From NCBI RefSeq assembly GCF_001895025.1, contig NZ_BCXI01000011.1:62001-126000 (forward strand): a DNA stretch of 64,000 nucleotides, read 5' to 3'. How positions within the stretch are numbered: position 1 is the stretch's first letter; each line of letters begins with the position of its first letter. Of this stretch, positions 30,170 to 39,289 are shown piece by piece. The stretch is from Rhodococcus zopfii NBRC 100606 = JCM 9919. Lineage in GTDB: Bacteria > Actinomycetota > Actinomycetes > Mycobacteriales > Mycobacteriaceae. The notes below the pieces were generated by a model. The model did not search any database, had not been told where the DNA came from, and saw nothing but the letters and a program-made list of their open reading frames with translations. The position numbers and the translations under genes were made by a program.

Positions 30170-30553
30170 TCACCTGGCGGTCCCGAATGTTCGGACGAAC
30201 ACCGAGTTCAGTTTCGGCAATGTCGCGAGGCGCTGTCCTACATCGTCTTCGGGTACGAGGTGCGCGGTGCCGGAATGCTACCTGCCGTGATAGCGGGCTC
30301 GTACCCTCGGGTCGGCGACGGGGTTGCGGACGTAATCGGGGCTGGTTCCGGGGTTCGACACAATCCAGAACTCGGAACCGATGATGTAGCCGCCGAACGG
30401 GGTTCGCCGGACCGCGCCACTGCGCCGCCCGATGGTCTCGAGCATCGTCCGGTTGGGGAGGCGAGCCGCGACCGGATTCGTCAGCTACTTGTGCATCCAG
30501 TCGTCACAACGTCGTCTGAAGTCCCGCATCGACCGGCGGAAACCGGCTCTCAT
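30170..30553 (-). pseudogene. Ddn/DUF385-type nitroreductase pseudogene
   Basis: A 127-codon frame on the minus strand that reads as a deazaflavin (F420)-dependent nitroreductase/quinone reductase-type protein. It contains NPVAARLPNRTMLETIGRRSGAVRRTPFGGYIIGSEFWIVSN in sections, DYVRNPVADPRVRARYHGR, then HSGTAHLVPEDDVGQRLATLPKLNSVFVRTFG. Two in-frame TAG codons interrupt it, at 30485-30487 (after WMHK) and 30278-30280 (after YHGR, where homologues have Trp). All parts stay in one frame, so decay looks recent. Confidence 0.7.
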
Positions 30554-30644
30554 CCGTCGATCGTAGGCCGTCCCCCAGGGGTTGCCTGGAGTGCATACAC
30601 GACATGACCGACAGTTTCCGGTCGGCGGCCTTCCTCGAATGGGG

Positions 30645-30733
30645 TTGTCCACAGATGGGTGATCCATCCACAGATTCCGCCGAATCCGGCGTCTCGGCCT
30701 CTGCGGCGCCTCCTGCTTCCGCACAGTGGACAA
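30645..30733. promoter_or_regulatory. Cluster of DnaA-box matches upstream of yraN
   Basis: An exact actinobacterial DnaA box TTGTCCACA lies at 30645-30653. A weaker one (CCATCCACA, 7 of 9 to TTATCCACA) is at 30664-30672, and an 8 of 9 match on the minus strand is at 30725-30733. All are in the 200-base gap before yraN, which holds nothing else I can assign. Confidence 0.4.
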
Positions 30734-30754
30734 CACGCAGGGAGGAGAGTGCGG

Positions 30755-31111
30755 ATGGGACGCAATCAGCAATTGGGGGCGCTCGGGGAAGACCTGGCCG
30801 CCGAGTTTCTCGAATCCATCGGAATGACGGTGCTCGAACGTAATTGGCGGTGCCGCTACGGCGAACTCGATCTGATCGCGCGGGACGGTGCGGTGCTCGT
30901 GTTCGTAGAGGTCAAGACGCGCACGGGTCTCGGCTACGGCAGTCCCGCCGAGGCGGTGACACAGGCAAAGGCCGACCGGATCCGTCGCCTCGCCGGGCTG
31001 TGGCTGGCCGGGCAGGAGACACGATGGCGTCGCATCCGCGTCGATGTCGTCACCGTCCTGGTCGGCGAGTCCAGTGCGCCGATGATCACACATCTGAAGC
31101 AGGTGCTGTGA
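30755..31111 (+). CDS. yraN: UPF0102 (YraN) nuclease-fold protein
   Basis: 118 residues. N-terminus GRNQQLGALGEDLAAEFLE, then NWRCRYGELDLIARDGAVLVFVEVKTRTGLGYGSP with the PD-(D/E)xK-like GELD...EVK active-site pattern. Enzymatic role unproven; widely paired with yifB and dprA, as here. A strong GGAGGAGA site lies 6 bases before the ATG. The stop overlaps the yifB start (TGATG). Confidence 0.93.
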   Translation: MGRNQQLGALGEDLAAEFLESIGMTVLERNWRCRYGELDLIARDGAVLVFVEVKTRTGLGYGSPAEAVTQAKADRIRRLAGLWLAGQETRWRRIRVDVVTVLVGESSAPMITHLKQVL

Positions 31112-32619
31112 TGGCGCTGGGCAGAGCATTTTCGGTCGCCGTCACCGGTGTCGACGGTCAGGTCGTGGAGATCGAAGCCGATATCGGCCGGGGACTGCCC
31201 GGCGTGAAGATGGTTGGCCTGCCTGACACGGCACTGCAGGAATCCCGCGACCGGGTGCGGGCTGCGGTCACGAATTCCGGTGGGGAATGGCCGGATTCGA
31301 AGGTGGTGCTGGCGTTGTCGCCCGCGACATTGCCGAAGGTCGGCAGTGTGTACGACGTTGCTCTCGCGTGCAGCGTGCTCAATGCCGCGAAAGCGCTTCC
31401 GCTGGAGGCTTTGGCGAAGACGATTCTGGTTGGGGAACTCGCGCTCGACGGACGGATCCGCCCGGTCCGCGGGGTGCTTCCGGCGGTGCTCGCGGCGGCT
31501 CGTGCGGGATGGGCGCGCATCGTCGTGCCCACGGCGACGATGGCCGAGGCCGGCCTGGTCGACGGCATCGACGTGTTCGGCGCCGACTCCCTCGCCGAGG
31601 TCGTGCTGTGGCTGCGTGGAGACGGGCCGCTGCACCGGCCCGATGCGAGGCCGGTGCTGAAACGCCCGGTGCGGGCGGATCTGAGTGAGGTGGTCGGGCA
31701 ACTCGAGGCGCGCCGCGCCATCGAGGTCGCCGCCGCCGGAGCACATCACCTGATGCTCACCGGACCGCCCGGAATCGGGAAAACAATGTTGGCTCAACGT
31801 CTTCCGGGAATCCTTCCGACTCTGTCCGAGGAGCACGCACTCGAGGTCACCGCGATCCACTCGGTCGCAGGCACGCTCAGCGCGGATAGGCCCCTGGTCC
31901 TGGATCCGCCGTTCATCGCTCCGCACCACACGGCATCGGTCAGTTCACTCATCGGTGGCGGCACCGGCATGGCGAAACCCGGTGCAGTGAGCCGCGCACA
32001 CCGCGGTGTGCTGTTCCTCGACGAGGTCGCCGAAATGGGTACCAAGACTCTCGAAGCGCTCCGTACTCCGCTCGAGGACGGGGAAGTGCGGATCGCGCGT
32101 CGCGACGGAGTTGCCCGCTATCCGGCGAGGTTCCAGCTGATCCTCGCCGCCAATCCGTGTCCGTGCGCGCCTCCGCGTGACGTGGATTGCGTGTGCGCCC
32201 CGACCGCACGTCGCCGCTACCTCGGCAGGTTGTCAGGGCCCCTGCTCGATCGCGTCGATCTGCGGGTGCGGATGGAATCGGTCGCGACCAGCGCGTTGAT
32301 GGGCGACACGGGGGAGAGCACCGAGGATGTCCGCGCTCGCGTCGCGCAGGCCCGCGCGGCCGCCGCGGACAGATGGTCGGGGTTCGGCTGGTCCACCAAT
32401 GCGGAGGTTCCGGGACCGGCGCTCCGGCAGCGCTTCCGCTTGTCCCCGGCGGCGCTCAAGCCCGTGGAATGGGCGTTGCGGAAGGGTGCGATCACCGCGC
32501 GGGGAGCCGACAGGGCAATCAGGGTGGCCTGGACCGTCGGGGATCTGGCCGGGCTCGACAGGCCAGGGGAGACGGAGGTCGCGGCGGCGCTCGACTTCCG
32601 GGATCGAGGTGTCGCATGA
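31111..32619 (+). CDS. yifB: YifB/ComM-family Mg-chelatase-like AAA+ ATPase
   Basis: 502 residues. An N-terminal Lon-protease-like fold (SVAVTGVDGQVVEIEADIGRGLPGVKMVGLPD) precedes the AAA+ module with Walker A GPPGIGKTMLAQRLPGIL (about residues 217-234) and Walker B VLFLDEVAEM. A cysteine cluster NPCPCAPPRDVDCVCAP follows. ComM homologues are helicases that promote branch migration in natural transformation. Overlaps dprA by 4 bases, consistent with a DNA-uptake or recombination role. Confidence 0.94.
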   Translation: MALGRAFSVAVTGVDGQVVEIEADIGRGLPGVKMVGLPDTALQESRDRVRAAVTNSGGEWPDSKVVLALSPATLPKVGSVYDVALACSVLNAAKALPLEALAKTILVGELALDGRIRPVRGVLPAVLAAARAGWARIVVPTATMAEAGLVDGIDVFGADSLAEVVLWLRGDGPLHRPDARPVLKRPVRADLSEVVGQLEARRAIEVAAAGAHHLMLTGPPGIGKTMLAQRLPGILPTLSEEHALEVTAIHSVAGTLSADRPLVLDPPFIAPHHTASVSSLIGGGTGMAKPGAVSRAHRGVLFLDEVAEMGTKTLEALRTPLEDGEVRIARRDGVARYPARFQLILAANPCPCAPPRDVDCVCAPTARRRYLGRLSGPLLDRVDLRVRMESVATSALMGDTGESTEDVRARVAQARAAAADRWSGFGWSTNAEVPGPALRQRFRLSPAALKPVEWALRKGAITARGADRAIRVAWTVGDLAGLDRPGETEVAAALDFRDRGVA

Positions 32620-33767
32620 GCGCGCCGGACTCGCGTCGCCTCGCGTGGGCGTACCTGTCGACGGTGGCGCAGGGAGCGTCGCGAAGGCTGGCGGACGCGG
32701 TTGCGCAGCACGGACCCGAAGCCATCGCCGAGGCGGTGCGTGACGGAACGCACGGAGCGGAGGTCTCCCGGCGTACCCGGGCGCGGTCGCACCTGGACAC
32801 CGCCGCCGCGGATCTCGAGATGGTTGCCCGGTTGGGTGGACGGCTGGTCACGCCTGATGACGCGGAATGGCCTGCGTGGCATCTCTTGTCGTTCGATTCG
32901 CTCGCCGGTCGCGCCGATTCGGACGCCGGTCCGTTGGCGTTGTGGGTGCTGGGTAGCCGTCCGCTCGACGAATTGTTCGAGCGTGCGGTCGCGGTCGTCG
33001 GCACGCGCGCCGCGAGTGGTTACGGCGAATACGTCACCTCGGAGATCGCCGGTGATCTCGCGGTCGACGGCTGGACCGTGGTGTCGGGCGCGGCATTCGG
33101 GGTCGACGCCGCGGCGCACCGGGCGGCGCTCGGAGTCGGCGGCACCACCGTCGCGGTACTCGCGTGTGGTGTGGACCGGGCGTATCCGTCGGCGCACACG
33201 GTGATGCTGCGCAGGATTGCCGAGCAGGGGGCGGTGATCAGTGAGTATCCACCCGGCACCACGCCGGCCCGATACCGGTTCCTGGCGCGCAACCGGTTGG
33301 TCGCGGGGACGAGCAGCGCGGTCGTGGTCGTCGAGGCCGGTTGGCGCAGCGGTGCACGCAATACCGCGTCGTGGGCCCGGCGGCTCGGGCGTCCGGTGCT
33401 GGCGGTGCCGGGGCCGGTCACGTCGGCGGCGTCGCAGGGATGCCACCGGATGATCCGGGAAGGGGAGGCGACGCTCGTCGGGAACGCCCGCGAAGTGGTC
33501 GAGGCGGCCGGTGCGATCGGCGTCGCCGACGACGAGGACGCGTCGTGGCGCCGGGCACTGGACGGAATGTCCGGCGACATGGAGGTGGTGTACGAGGCGT
33601 TCCCCGCGGTCGGGGCGTGCTCTGTCACGGAGCTGTCCGAGTCGTGCGGCCTTGACGTCGACCGGGTGCGCGCGGCATTGCCGATGCTGGAGATGGCCGG
33701 ATTGGTCTCGCGCGACGACGTGGGGTGGTCGCGCGGCAGTGGGCGGAACGAGGTGGCCGGCATGTAA
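32616..33767 (+). CDS. dprA: DNA processing protein DprA
   Basis: 383 residues. DprA loads RecA onto incoming single-stranded DNA. The Rossmann-like core has VVGTRAASGYGEYVTSEIAGDL, SGAAFGVDAAAHRAAL, CGVDRAYPSAHTVMLRRIAEQGAVISEYPPG and the ARNRLVAG/S motif. A C-terminal winged helix (VTELSESCGLDVDRVRAALPMLEMAGLV) follows. The ATG overlaps the yifB stop. Natural competence has been little studied in these bacteria. Confidence 0.95.
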   Translation: MSAPDSRRLAWAYLSTVAQGASRRLADAVAQHGPEAIAEAVRDGTHGAEVSRRTRARSHLDTAAADLEMVARLGGRLVTPDDAEWPAWHLLSFDSLAGRADSDAGPLALWVLGSRPLDELFERAVAVVGTRAASGYGEYVTSEIAGDLAVDGWTVVSGAAFGVDAAAHRAALGVGGTTVAVLACGVDRAYPSAHTVMLRRIAEQGAVISEYPPGTTPARYRFLARNRLVAGTSSAVVVVEAGWRSGARNTASWARRLGRPVLAVPGPVTSAASQGCHRMIREGEATLVGNAREVVEAAGAIGVADDEDASWRRALDGMSGDMEVVYEAFPAVGACSVTELSESCGLDVDRVRAALPMLEMAGLVSRDDVGWSRGSGRNEVAGM

Positions 33768-33778
33768 TGTCGGTCGAG

Positions 33779-33797
33779 TTAGGTAACCCTGATTAAT
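33779..33797 (+). promoter_or_regulatory. Possible IdeR/DtxR box
   Basis: The left half TTAGGT and spacing resemble the consensus TTAGGTTAGGCTAACCTAA, but only about 11 of 19 positions match and the right half is poor. It lies 11 bases before the start of a siderophore-related gene, which makes iron control plausible. Confidence 0.3.
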
Positions 33798-33808
33798 GGA
33801 GGTGGCAG

Positions 33809-34591
33809 GTGGCCCGAAAGGCACCGAAATCGACGGAACTGACCGTGTTGCGGACCGAACGATTTTCCGACCACCTGACGCGCGTGTACTTCGGGGGTCC
33901 AGGATTCGCACAGTTCGAACCCAGCGTCTTCACCGATTCCTACGTCAAGATCGAACTCGAATCCGCGGGCGAGACCGTCGTGCGCACCTACACGGTGCGC
34001 TTCGTCGACTCCGAGCAACGCGAGATCGCGATCGACTTCGTCGTCCACGGGGATCAGGGCGTCGCCGGTCCCTGGGCCGTGTCGGCACGGCCGGGGGACA
34101 CCGTCGTCGTGCGTGGACCGGGCGGCGCCTACCGACCCGACCCGGATGCCGACTGGCACCTGCTCGCCGGCGACGAGACCGCGATCCCCGCGATCGCGGC
34201 CACACTCGAATCCCTCGCGCCCGACGCGACCGGCCGGGTGTTCCTCGAGGTCGCCGGGGCCGACGACGAGATCGCGTTGACCGCACCGGCCGGTGTCGAG
34301 ATCACCTGGCTGCACCGCGGAACCGATGCGGGATCCGTCGGCGCGGGCTGCTCGGGGGCGAATGCACCGCTGGTTGCCGCGGTGACCGGTGCGCCGTGGC
34401 TGCCCGGTGAGGTGCACGCCTTCGTGCACGGCGAGGCCGAGACCGTGATGCATCACCTGCGCCCGTACATCCGCAGGGAACGTGGCGTACCCGCGGCGCG
34501 CGCGTCGATCTCCGGCTATTGGAAGCGCGGCCGCACCGAGGAGACGTTCCGCGAGTGGAAGCGCGAACTGGCCGCGAACGAAGCCGGCTGA
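33809..34591 (+). CDS. viuB: Siderophore-interacting protein (ViuB-like)
   Basis: 260-residue FAD-binding siderophore reductase-type protein. The barrel part has ERFSDHLTRVYFGGPGFAQF and FTDSYVKIELES. RTYTVRFVDSEQREIAIDFVVHGDQGVAGPWA is the flavin site and GDETAIPAI the NAD(P)H site. SGYWKRGRTEETFREWKREL is the family C-terminus. It releases iron by reducing ferric siderophore in the cytoplasm. Corresponds to Rv2895c (viuB) in position. GGAGGT lies 5 bases before the GTG. Confidence 0.92.
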   Translation: MARKAPKSTELTVLRTERFSDHLTRVYFGGPGFAQFEPSVFTDSYVKIELESAGETVVRTYTVRFVDSEQREIAIDFVVHGDQGVAGPWAVSARPGDTVVVRGPGGAYRPDPDADWHLLAGDETAIPAIAATLESLAPDATGRVFLEVAGADDEIALTAPAGVEITWLHRGTDAGSVGAGCSGANAPLVAAVTGAPWLPGEVHAFVHGEAETVMHHLRPYIRRERGVPAARASISGYWKRGRTEETFREWKRELAANEAG

Positions 34592-34595
34592 GGCG

Positions 34596-35798
34596 TCATT
34601 CTCCGACGGTGCGGTCGCGGGGCTCGCGTGTCAGCGTCAGCAACGAGGTGAGCGCGAGTCCCCCACACACCACGATCGTGAGGGCCATCGGCACGGCGGT
34701 GTCCTCGCCGCCCAACCCGACCAGCGGGGAGACGAGCGCGGCGAGCCCGAACTGGGATGCGCCCATGACGGCCGAGCCGGTGCCGGCGGCCGAAGTAACT
34801 TGGGACTGACCCAGTGCGGTCGCGTTGCCTATGACGAAACCGAGGCTCGAGACGCACGTCCACAGCAGCGGCAGGATCACCCACCGTTCGGTGCCCGCGA
34901 CGATCGCCGCTGTCAGCAGCAGGATCCCGGATGTGCAGAGCAGGGTCACGCCGAACCGCAGGAGTGCGCGCACCTCGATGCGCCCGATCAGTCGCGTGTT
35001 GACGACGTTGGCGCCGACCAGTCCGATCGAGTTGGCCGCGAAGACCATCGAGAACTGGCCCGGTGACAGCCCCAGCAGATCCTGGGTGACGAACGCCGAC
35101 GCCGAGAAGTAGGCGAACATCGCGCCGAAACCCAACGCGAACGTGGCGGCGTAGCCGACGAAGCGGCGATTGCGGACGACATAGCTGAAGTTCCGGGCGA
35201 GCGCGCTCAGCCCGCCGCTGTGGCGCTTCTCCGGGGGCAGCGATTCGGGAACGAAGGCGAGCACGCCGATGGTCATCACCACGGCCACGGCTGCCAGAAC
35301 CCAGAAGATGCCGCGCCACCCGATCGGGCCGAGCAGGACGCCGCCGAGCAGTGGCGCGACGATCGGTGCGGCACCACCGATGATCATCATGATGCCGAAC
35401 AGTTTCGCGGCCGAATTGCCCCGCGCGCGGTCGGCGATGACCGCACGCGCGAGCACTATACCGATGCCGCCACCGAAGCCCTGGACCAGTCGAGCCGCCA
35501 CCAGCACCTCGATCGTCGGCGCCGTCGCGCACAGGACACTGCTCAGTGCGAGTACAACGGTGCCGGACAGCAGCAGGCGCCGGCGTCCCCAGCTGTCGGA
35601 CAACGGTCCGACGATCAACTGTCCTGCGCCGAGCCCGGCCATGAACGTCGTGAGTGTGAGCTGCACTCCGACGGTCGTGGTACCCAGGCTCTCCGACATG
35701 ATCGGCAGGCCGGGCAGATACATATCCGTGGCCAGCGGCGCCGTCGCCGACAACAGCGCCAGCGCGAACAGCATCGGCAGTGGAATTGTTTTACTCAC
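34596..35798 (-). CDS. Bcr/CflA-type MFS drug exporter
   Basis: 400 residues, about 12 membrane segments. [19 protein letters not shown] in helix 1 and the loop motif [16 protein letters not shown] mark the Bcr/CflA (DHA1) multidrug subfamily; [24 protein letters not shown] is the antiporter motif region. Start is GTG with TAGAGT at 35805-35810 ending 6 bases upstream on the minus strand, which suggests leaderless transcription. It converges on viuB with 4 bases between stops. Substrate unknown. Confidence 0.88.
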   Translation of the reverse strand: MSKTIPLPMLFALALLSATAPLATDMYLPGLPIMSESLGTTTVGVQLTLTTFMAGLGAGQLIVGPLSDSWGRRRLLLSGTVVLALSSVLCATAPTIEVLVAARLVQGFGGGIGIVLARAVIADRARGNSAAKLFGIMMIIGGAAPIVAPLLGGVLLGPIGWRGIFWVLAAVAVVMTIGVLAFVPESLPPEKRHSGGLSALARNFSYVVRNRRFVGYAATFALGFGAMFAYFSASAFVTQDLLGLSPGQFSMVFAANSIGLVGANVVNTRLIGRIEVRALLRFGVTLLCTSGILLLTAAIVAGTERWVILPLLWTCVSSLGFVIGNATALGQSQVTSAAGTGSAVMGASQFGLAALVSPLVGLGGEDTAVPMALTIVVCGGLALTSLLTLTREPRDRTVGE

Positions 35799-35893
35799 GA
35801 ACTAACTCTAGTGGTCGGTCATCCACGCGCCGCGGTCCCCGTTCCACGGCGCGGGAACTTGCGTGCGCCCGCTCCGCCGAGCACCGTGGCATC

Positions 35894-36817
35894 ATGACCG
35901 AGCTCCCGGCCCCGCTCGCGGTGCACCTCGAGGAATTCGCCGAACATCTCGAATTGCAGGGTGGTCGCTCCGCGAACACGGTCCGCGCCTACACCACGGA
36001 TATCCGCTCCCTGCTCGAACACCTCGAATCGATGCACCCCGGTGCCCGGATCGCCGATCTGACCCTCGACGTGCTGCGGGCGTGGCTTGCCGCACAAGTC
36101 ACCGCCGGCGCCGCCCGCACGACCCTGGCCCGCCGCACCTCGACCGCCCGGACGTTCACCGCGTGGCTCGTGCGGACTTCTCGCCTCGATCACGACCCAG
36201 CGGCGCGGCTCGTCGCGCCGCGCGCACATCGCGTCCTGCCCGCGGTGCTGCGGACCGATCAGGCGCGCGAACTCATGGAGGCCGCGGAATCCGGTGCCGC
36301 CGAACAAGACCCCGTGGCGATCCGCGACCGGCTGATAGTCGAGCTGTTGTACGCGACGGGAATTCGGGTCGGGGAACTGTGCGGACTCGACATCGACGAC
36401 GTCGACGCGGACCGCCGTGTGCTTCGGGTGCTCGGCAAGGGCAACAAGGAAAGAGTTGTGCCCTACGGTGTTCCGGCCGCAGCGGCGATCGAGGAATGGC
36501 TGCTTCGCGGACGGCCCGCACTCGTGCGCCCGACCTCCGGCCCGGCGCTCCTGGTGGGCAAACGTGGCGGCCGGATCGACCAGCGCCAGGTGCGCACCGT
36601 GGTGCACGACGCCGTCACCGCGGTACCCGGGGCCCCGGATCTGGCGCCGCACGGGCTCCGACACAGTGCGGCGACCCACCTGCTCGAAGGTGGTGCCGAC
36701 CTGCGTGTCGTCCAGGAAGTCCTCGGCCATGCGAGTCTGGCAACGACCCAGCTCTACACGCACGTCTCGGTCGCGCGGCTACGTGCCGCCCACGAGCAGG
36801 CGCACCCGCGTGCCTGA
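35894..36817 (+). CDS. xerC: Tyrosine recombinase XerC
   Basis: 307 residues. XerC with XerD resolves chromosome dimers at dif. The N-terminal SAM-like domain is [26 protein letters not shown]. Catalytic residues: Arg in [13 protein letters not shown] (about 157), HGLRH (about 252), [14 protein letters not shown] with the nucleophilic Tyr (about 286). The ATG at 35894 matches homologues; the upstream in-frame start lies in the region of the divergent MFS promoter. Confidence 0.94.
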   Translation: MTELPAPLAVHLEEFAEHLELQGGRSANTVRAYTTDIRSLLEHLESMHPGARIADLTLDVLRAWLAAQVTAGAARTTLARRTSTARTFTAWLVRTSRLDHDPAARLVAPRAHRVLPAVLRTDQARELMEAAESGAAEQDPVAIRDRLIVELLYATGIRVGELCGLDIDDVDADRRVLRVLGKGNKERVVPYGVPAAAAIEEWLLRGRPALVRPTSGPALLVGKRGGRIDQRQVRTVVHDAVTAVPGAPDLAPHGLRHSAATHLLEGGADLRVVQEVLGHASLATTQLYTHVSVARLRAAHEQAHPRA

Positions 36818-36823
36818 TCCGCC

Positions 36824-36852
36824 CTGACGGCATCGGACGGATTTGGTAGCGT
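36824..36852 (+). promoter_or_regulatory. Candidate promoter of the MinD-like gene
   Basis: CTGACG (36824-36829) and TAGCGT (36847-36852) are 17 bases apart, a good match to actinobacterial housekeeping sigma spacing. The gene starts 29 bases downstream with its own ribosome site. Confidence 0.5.
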
Positions 36853-36880
36853 CCCCGCGTATTCGATCCGGGGGGAATCT

Positions 36881-38509
36881 GTGAAAAGCGACGAGTCGAC
36901 GCATGCTCTTCCGGCCTGGCTTCAGGAGGAGCCGTCGCCGGAACCGGAAGCCACACCTGCCCGACGCGGCTTCCGCCGCTCGGGCCGGTCCGCGGGGCCG
37001 GCCGGCGCGCAGCCTGTTCCGCCCCAGCCTGTTCGGCCCGCCGATGCGGTGCCGCAGACGGCGGATGCGGCACCGAGTACCGAAGCACCGCCGGTCGTTC
37101 CGTCGACCCCGATCGCGTCCGTTCCGTTCGGGGCGCCGCCGGTGATGCCTCTTGCCGCGGCTGCTCCGACTGTCGGCGGTCCGGAGGAACCGGCTCCGAG
37201 TCCGGCAGATCGCGGTGGCTCTCCCGGCCCGGGCGAGGCGGTGCCTGTCGTGGAGTCGGGACCGCCCGTGCCCGCACCGGCTGAGCCGGTGTCGTGTCCG
37301 GTCCCGGATCCGGACCGGGCACCCGAGCCGAGTCCGAAGGGGGCGCGGGACGTTCCACCGGCGGCGCCGCCGATCGATCGGTCGCCGCAACCTTCGCGCC
37401 CACCTGTGGAGCCTCGGATGACGGTTCCGGTGGAACCGCGGGTGACGCCGCAGCCGGCCGGGCGCCGGCCACCGCAGGTCGAGCAGCAGGCACCGCAGGT
37501 CGAGCAGCAGCCGCCGTCGGCCGGGCAACCGCCGCAGCCGCTTGCGCCGGGGTTCGATCATCAGCCGTCGAGCCTCGACCTCGAATCGGGGGTGCTCGTC
37601 AAACGTTCTCGTCGGTCGCCGTCCAGCGGGTGGCGGCGCAGCGTGCACCGGCTGACCGGTGGCATCCTCAGCCCGGGTGAATCCGCCGGCGAATCCCACG
37701 AGCAGGACCTGGTCGATCGGATCCGCCAGCCGATCGGGGGCGACTACCGCATCGCGGTGCTGTCGCTCAAGGGCGGCGTCGGCAAGACCACGACGACCGT
37801 CGGGCTCGGGTCGACGTTCGCGTCGCTGCGCGGGGACTGCGTGATCGCCGTCGATGCCAACCCCGACTTCGGGACGCTGGCGCAGCGGTTGCCGCAGCAG
37901 ACGCGCTCGACGGTTCGGGATCTGCTCGCCGCCGCGCCGAACATCGAACGCTATTCGGACGTGCGTGCCCACACGTCGCAGGCGTCGAGCCGTCTCGAGG
38001 TGTTGGCCAGCGAACGCGATCCCGCGGTGTCGGAGGCGTTCAGCGAGTCCGACTATCGGCAGGTCATCGAGGTCTTGCAGGTCTACTACAACATCATCCT
38101 CACCGACTGCGGGACGGGCATCATGCATTCGGCGATGCGCGGGGTGCTCGACCTGGCGAACGCCCTGGTGCTGGTCAGCTCGCCCGCGATCGACGGTGCC
38201 CGCAGTGCCGCCGCGACCTTGGACTGGCTCCAGCACCACGGTTTCGAGGACCTCGTCGCCCGCACCGTCGTCGTGGTCAGCGCGGCGCGCCCGGGAGCGT
38301 CGAACATCGACATGGAGGCGCTCACCGCGCATTTCCTCGCGCGATGCCGCGCGGTGCAGGTGGTGCCGTTCGACGAGCACCTCGCCGAGGGCGCCGAACT
38401 CGATCTCGAGTTGATGCGTCCGGCGACGCGACGGGCGTTCGCGGAACTCGCGGCGATGGTCGCCGACGACTTTCCGCCCGCGTCCGGTCGTCATGCCGTG
38501 GGGTGGTGA
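36881..38509 (+). CDS. MinD/ParA-like ATPase of the ESX-associated (EspI-like) type
   Basis: 542 residues. The first ~230 are a disordered Pro/Ala/Glu/Gln-rich region. A RRSPSSGWRRSVHRLTGG linker and an ATPase follow: deviant Walker A LSLKGGVGKTTTTVGLG at about 296-311, VDANPDFGTLAQRL, and YNIILTDCGTGI. This architecture is that of MinD-like proteins found with type VII (ESX) secretion loci, such as EspI. No esx, ecc or PE/PPE gene is in the window, so it stands alone between xerC and an M23 peptidase. GTG start with GGGGGGAAT upstream. A role in secretion or positioning is inference. Confidence 0.8.
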   Translation: MKSDESTHALPAWLQEEPSPEPEATPARRGFRRSGRSAGPAGAQPVPPQPVRPADAVPQTADAAPSTEAPPVVPSTPIASVPFGAPPVMPLAAAAPTVGGPEEPAPSPADRGGSPGPGEAVPVVESGPPVPAPAEPVSCPVPDPDRAPEPSPKGARDVPPAAPPIDRSPQPSRPPVEPRMTVPVEPRVTPQPAGRRPPQVEQQAPQVEQQPPSAGQPPQPLAPGFDHQPSSLDLESGVLVKRSRRSPSSGWRRSVHRLTGGILSPGESAGESHEQDLVDRIRQPIGGDYRIAVLSLKGGVGKTTTTVGLGSTFASLRGDCVIAVDANPDFGTLAQRLPQQTRSTVRDLLAAAPNIERYSDVRAHTSQASSRLEVLASERDPAVSEAFSESDYRQVIEVLQVYYNIILTDCGTGIMHSAMRGVLDLANALVLVSSPAIDGARSAAATLDWLQHHGFEDLVARTVVVVSAARPGASNIDMEALTAHFLARCRAVQVVPFDEHLAEGAELDLELMRPATRRAFAELAAMVADDFPPASGRHAVGW

Positions 38510-38522
38510 GCGGATCCCGGCC

Positions 38523-39020
38523 CTACACCGGTTCGAGCCGGATGACGGTGGGCCGGACCAGCGGTAGCGGATCGAGGTAGTCGTCGCGGTCGCGGCGCAG
38601 CCCCCAGTGCAGGCATGCCGCGACCCGACAACCTTCGTGCCCGGGCTCGAGGGTGCCGATCGGGTCTCCGCGTGCGATCCGCCGACCCGGCACCACGCTC
38701 GCGGTCACCGGTTCGTAGGTGGTGCGCAGACCGCCCTCGTGAGCGACCGACACCACCGGTTTGCCGCCGACGACCCCGGCGAACATCACCGTGCCGTCCG
38801 CGGCGGACCGCACCACCTGCCCGATGGATCCCGCCAGATCGACGCCGCGGTGTCCCGGCAGCCAGTCGTGTTCGGGCGGGTCGAACGGGCGGGTCACCGT
38901 CGGCCGCGGGTGCAGCGGCCAGTCGTAGTCGGCCGGTTCGCCGTGCGCGGCCGGGGCGCATGCCGGCGCCGCTGTGAACGCGACGACGAACGAGACGGCG
39001 ACCGCCGGGACGATTCTCAT
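38523..39020 (-). CDS. Secreted M23 family peptidase
   Basis: 165 residues with a signal peptide ([22 protein letters not shown]). The LytM/M23 domain has [38 protein letters not shown] and [10 protein letters not shown]23 enzymes cut peptidoglycan cross-bridges. The usual zinc ligands His (HRGVD) and HWG are present. It matches the Rv2891 position upstream of rpsB. Start ATG at 39020; longer upstream frames run into the rpsB promoter region. Converges with the MinD-like gene, 13 bases apart. Confidence 0.85.
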   Translation of the reverse strand: MRIVPAVAVSFVVAFTAAPACAPAAHGEPADYDWPLHPRPTVTRPFDPPEHDWLPGHRGVDLAGSIGQVVRSAADGTVMFAGVVGGKPVVSVAHEGGLRTTYEPVTASVVPGRRIARGDPIGTLEPGHEGCRVAACLHWGLRRDRDDYLDPLPLVRPTVIRLEPV

Positions 39021-39071
39021 TCGTCGAGCGTGGCCCGGTGGCGGTGGCCGGGACAGCCCGCTTCCCGTGAT

Positions 39072-39080
39072 TGTGGACAA
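39072..39080 (-). promoter_or_regulatory. Isolated DnaA box
   Basis: An exact TTGTCCACA on the minus strand, in the 316-base region between the M23 gene and rpsB. Confidence 0.35.
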
Positions 39081-39130
39081 CGTGTGCCCGGTCCACAGAG
39101 TCACCGCGCGGGAGTCGCTCACCGGCGGGT

Positions 39131-39160
39131 TTACGGTGCGGGCGGTGAAGGCCGTACACT
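39131..39160 (+). promoter_or_regulatory. rpsB promoter
   Basis: TTACGG (39131-39136) and TACACT (39155-39160) are separated by 18 bases. Start would fall near 39167, giving a leader of about 170 bases before rpsB. Confidence 0.5.
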
Positions 39161-39289
39161 TGTCGGGCGGTCTGCGTTCGCGGATCGACTTCGCGCGTCC
39201 GCGCGCCGATCGTGCTGCGAGTTTCGGGCACGTCGGAAGATGGCCATCGGCTGGTCCCGTAAGGGTTCGGTGGGCATGCGGGCGCCAGG

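Noticed and set aside
30170-30553. Amber read-through or recoding in the Ddn-like frame
   Set aside because: No UGA/UAG recoding element is seen, and the neighbouring gene is also broken by mutations, so decay is simpler.
30554-30754. Small open frames between the Ddn pseudogene and yraN
   Set aside because: No start with a ribosome site and no recognisable protein; the stretch is better read as a control region.
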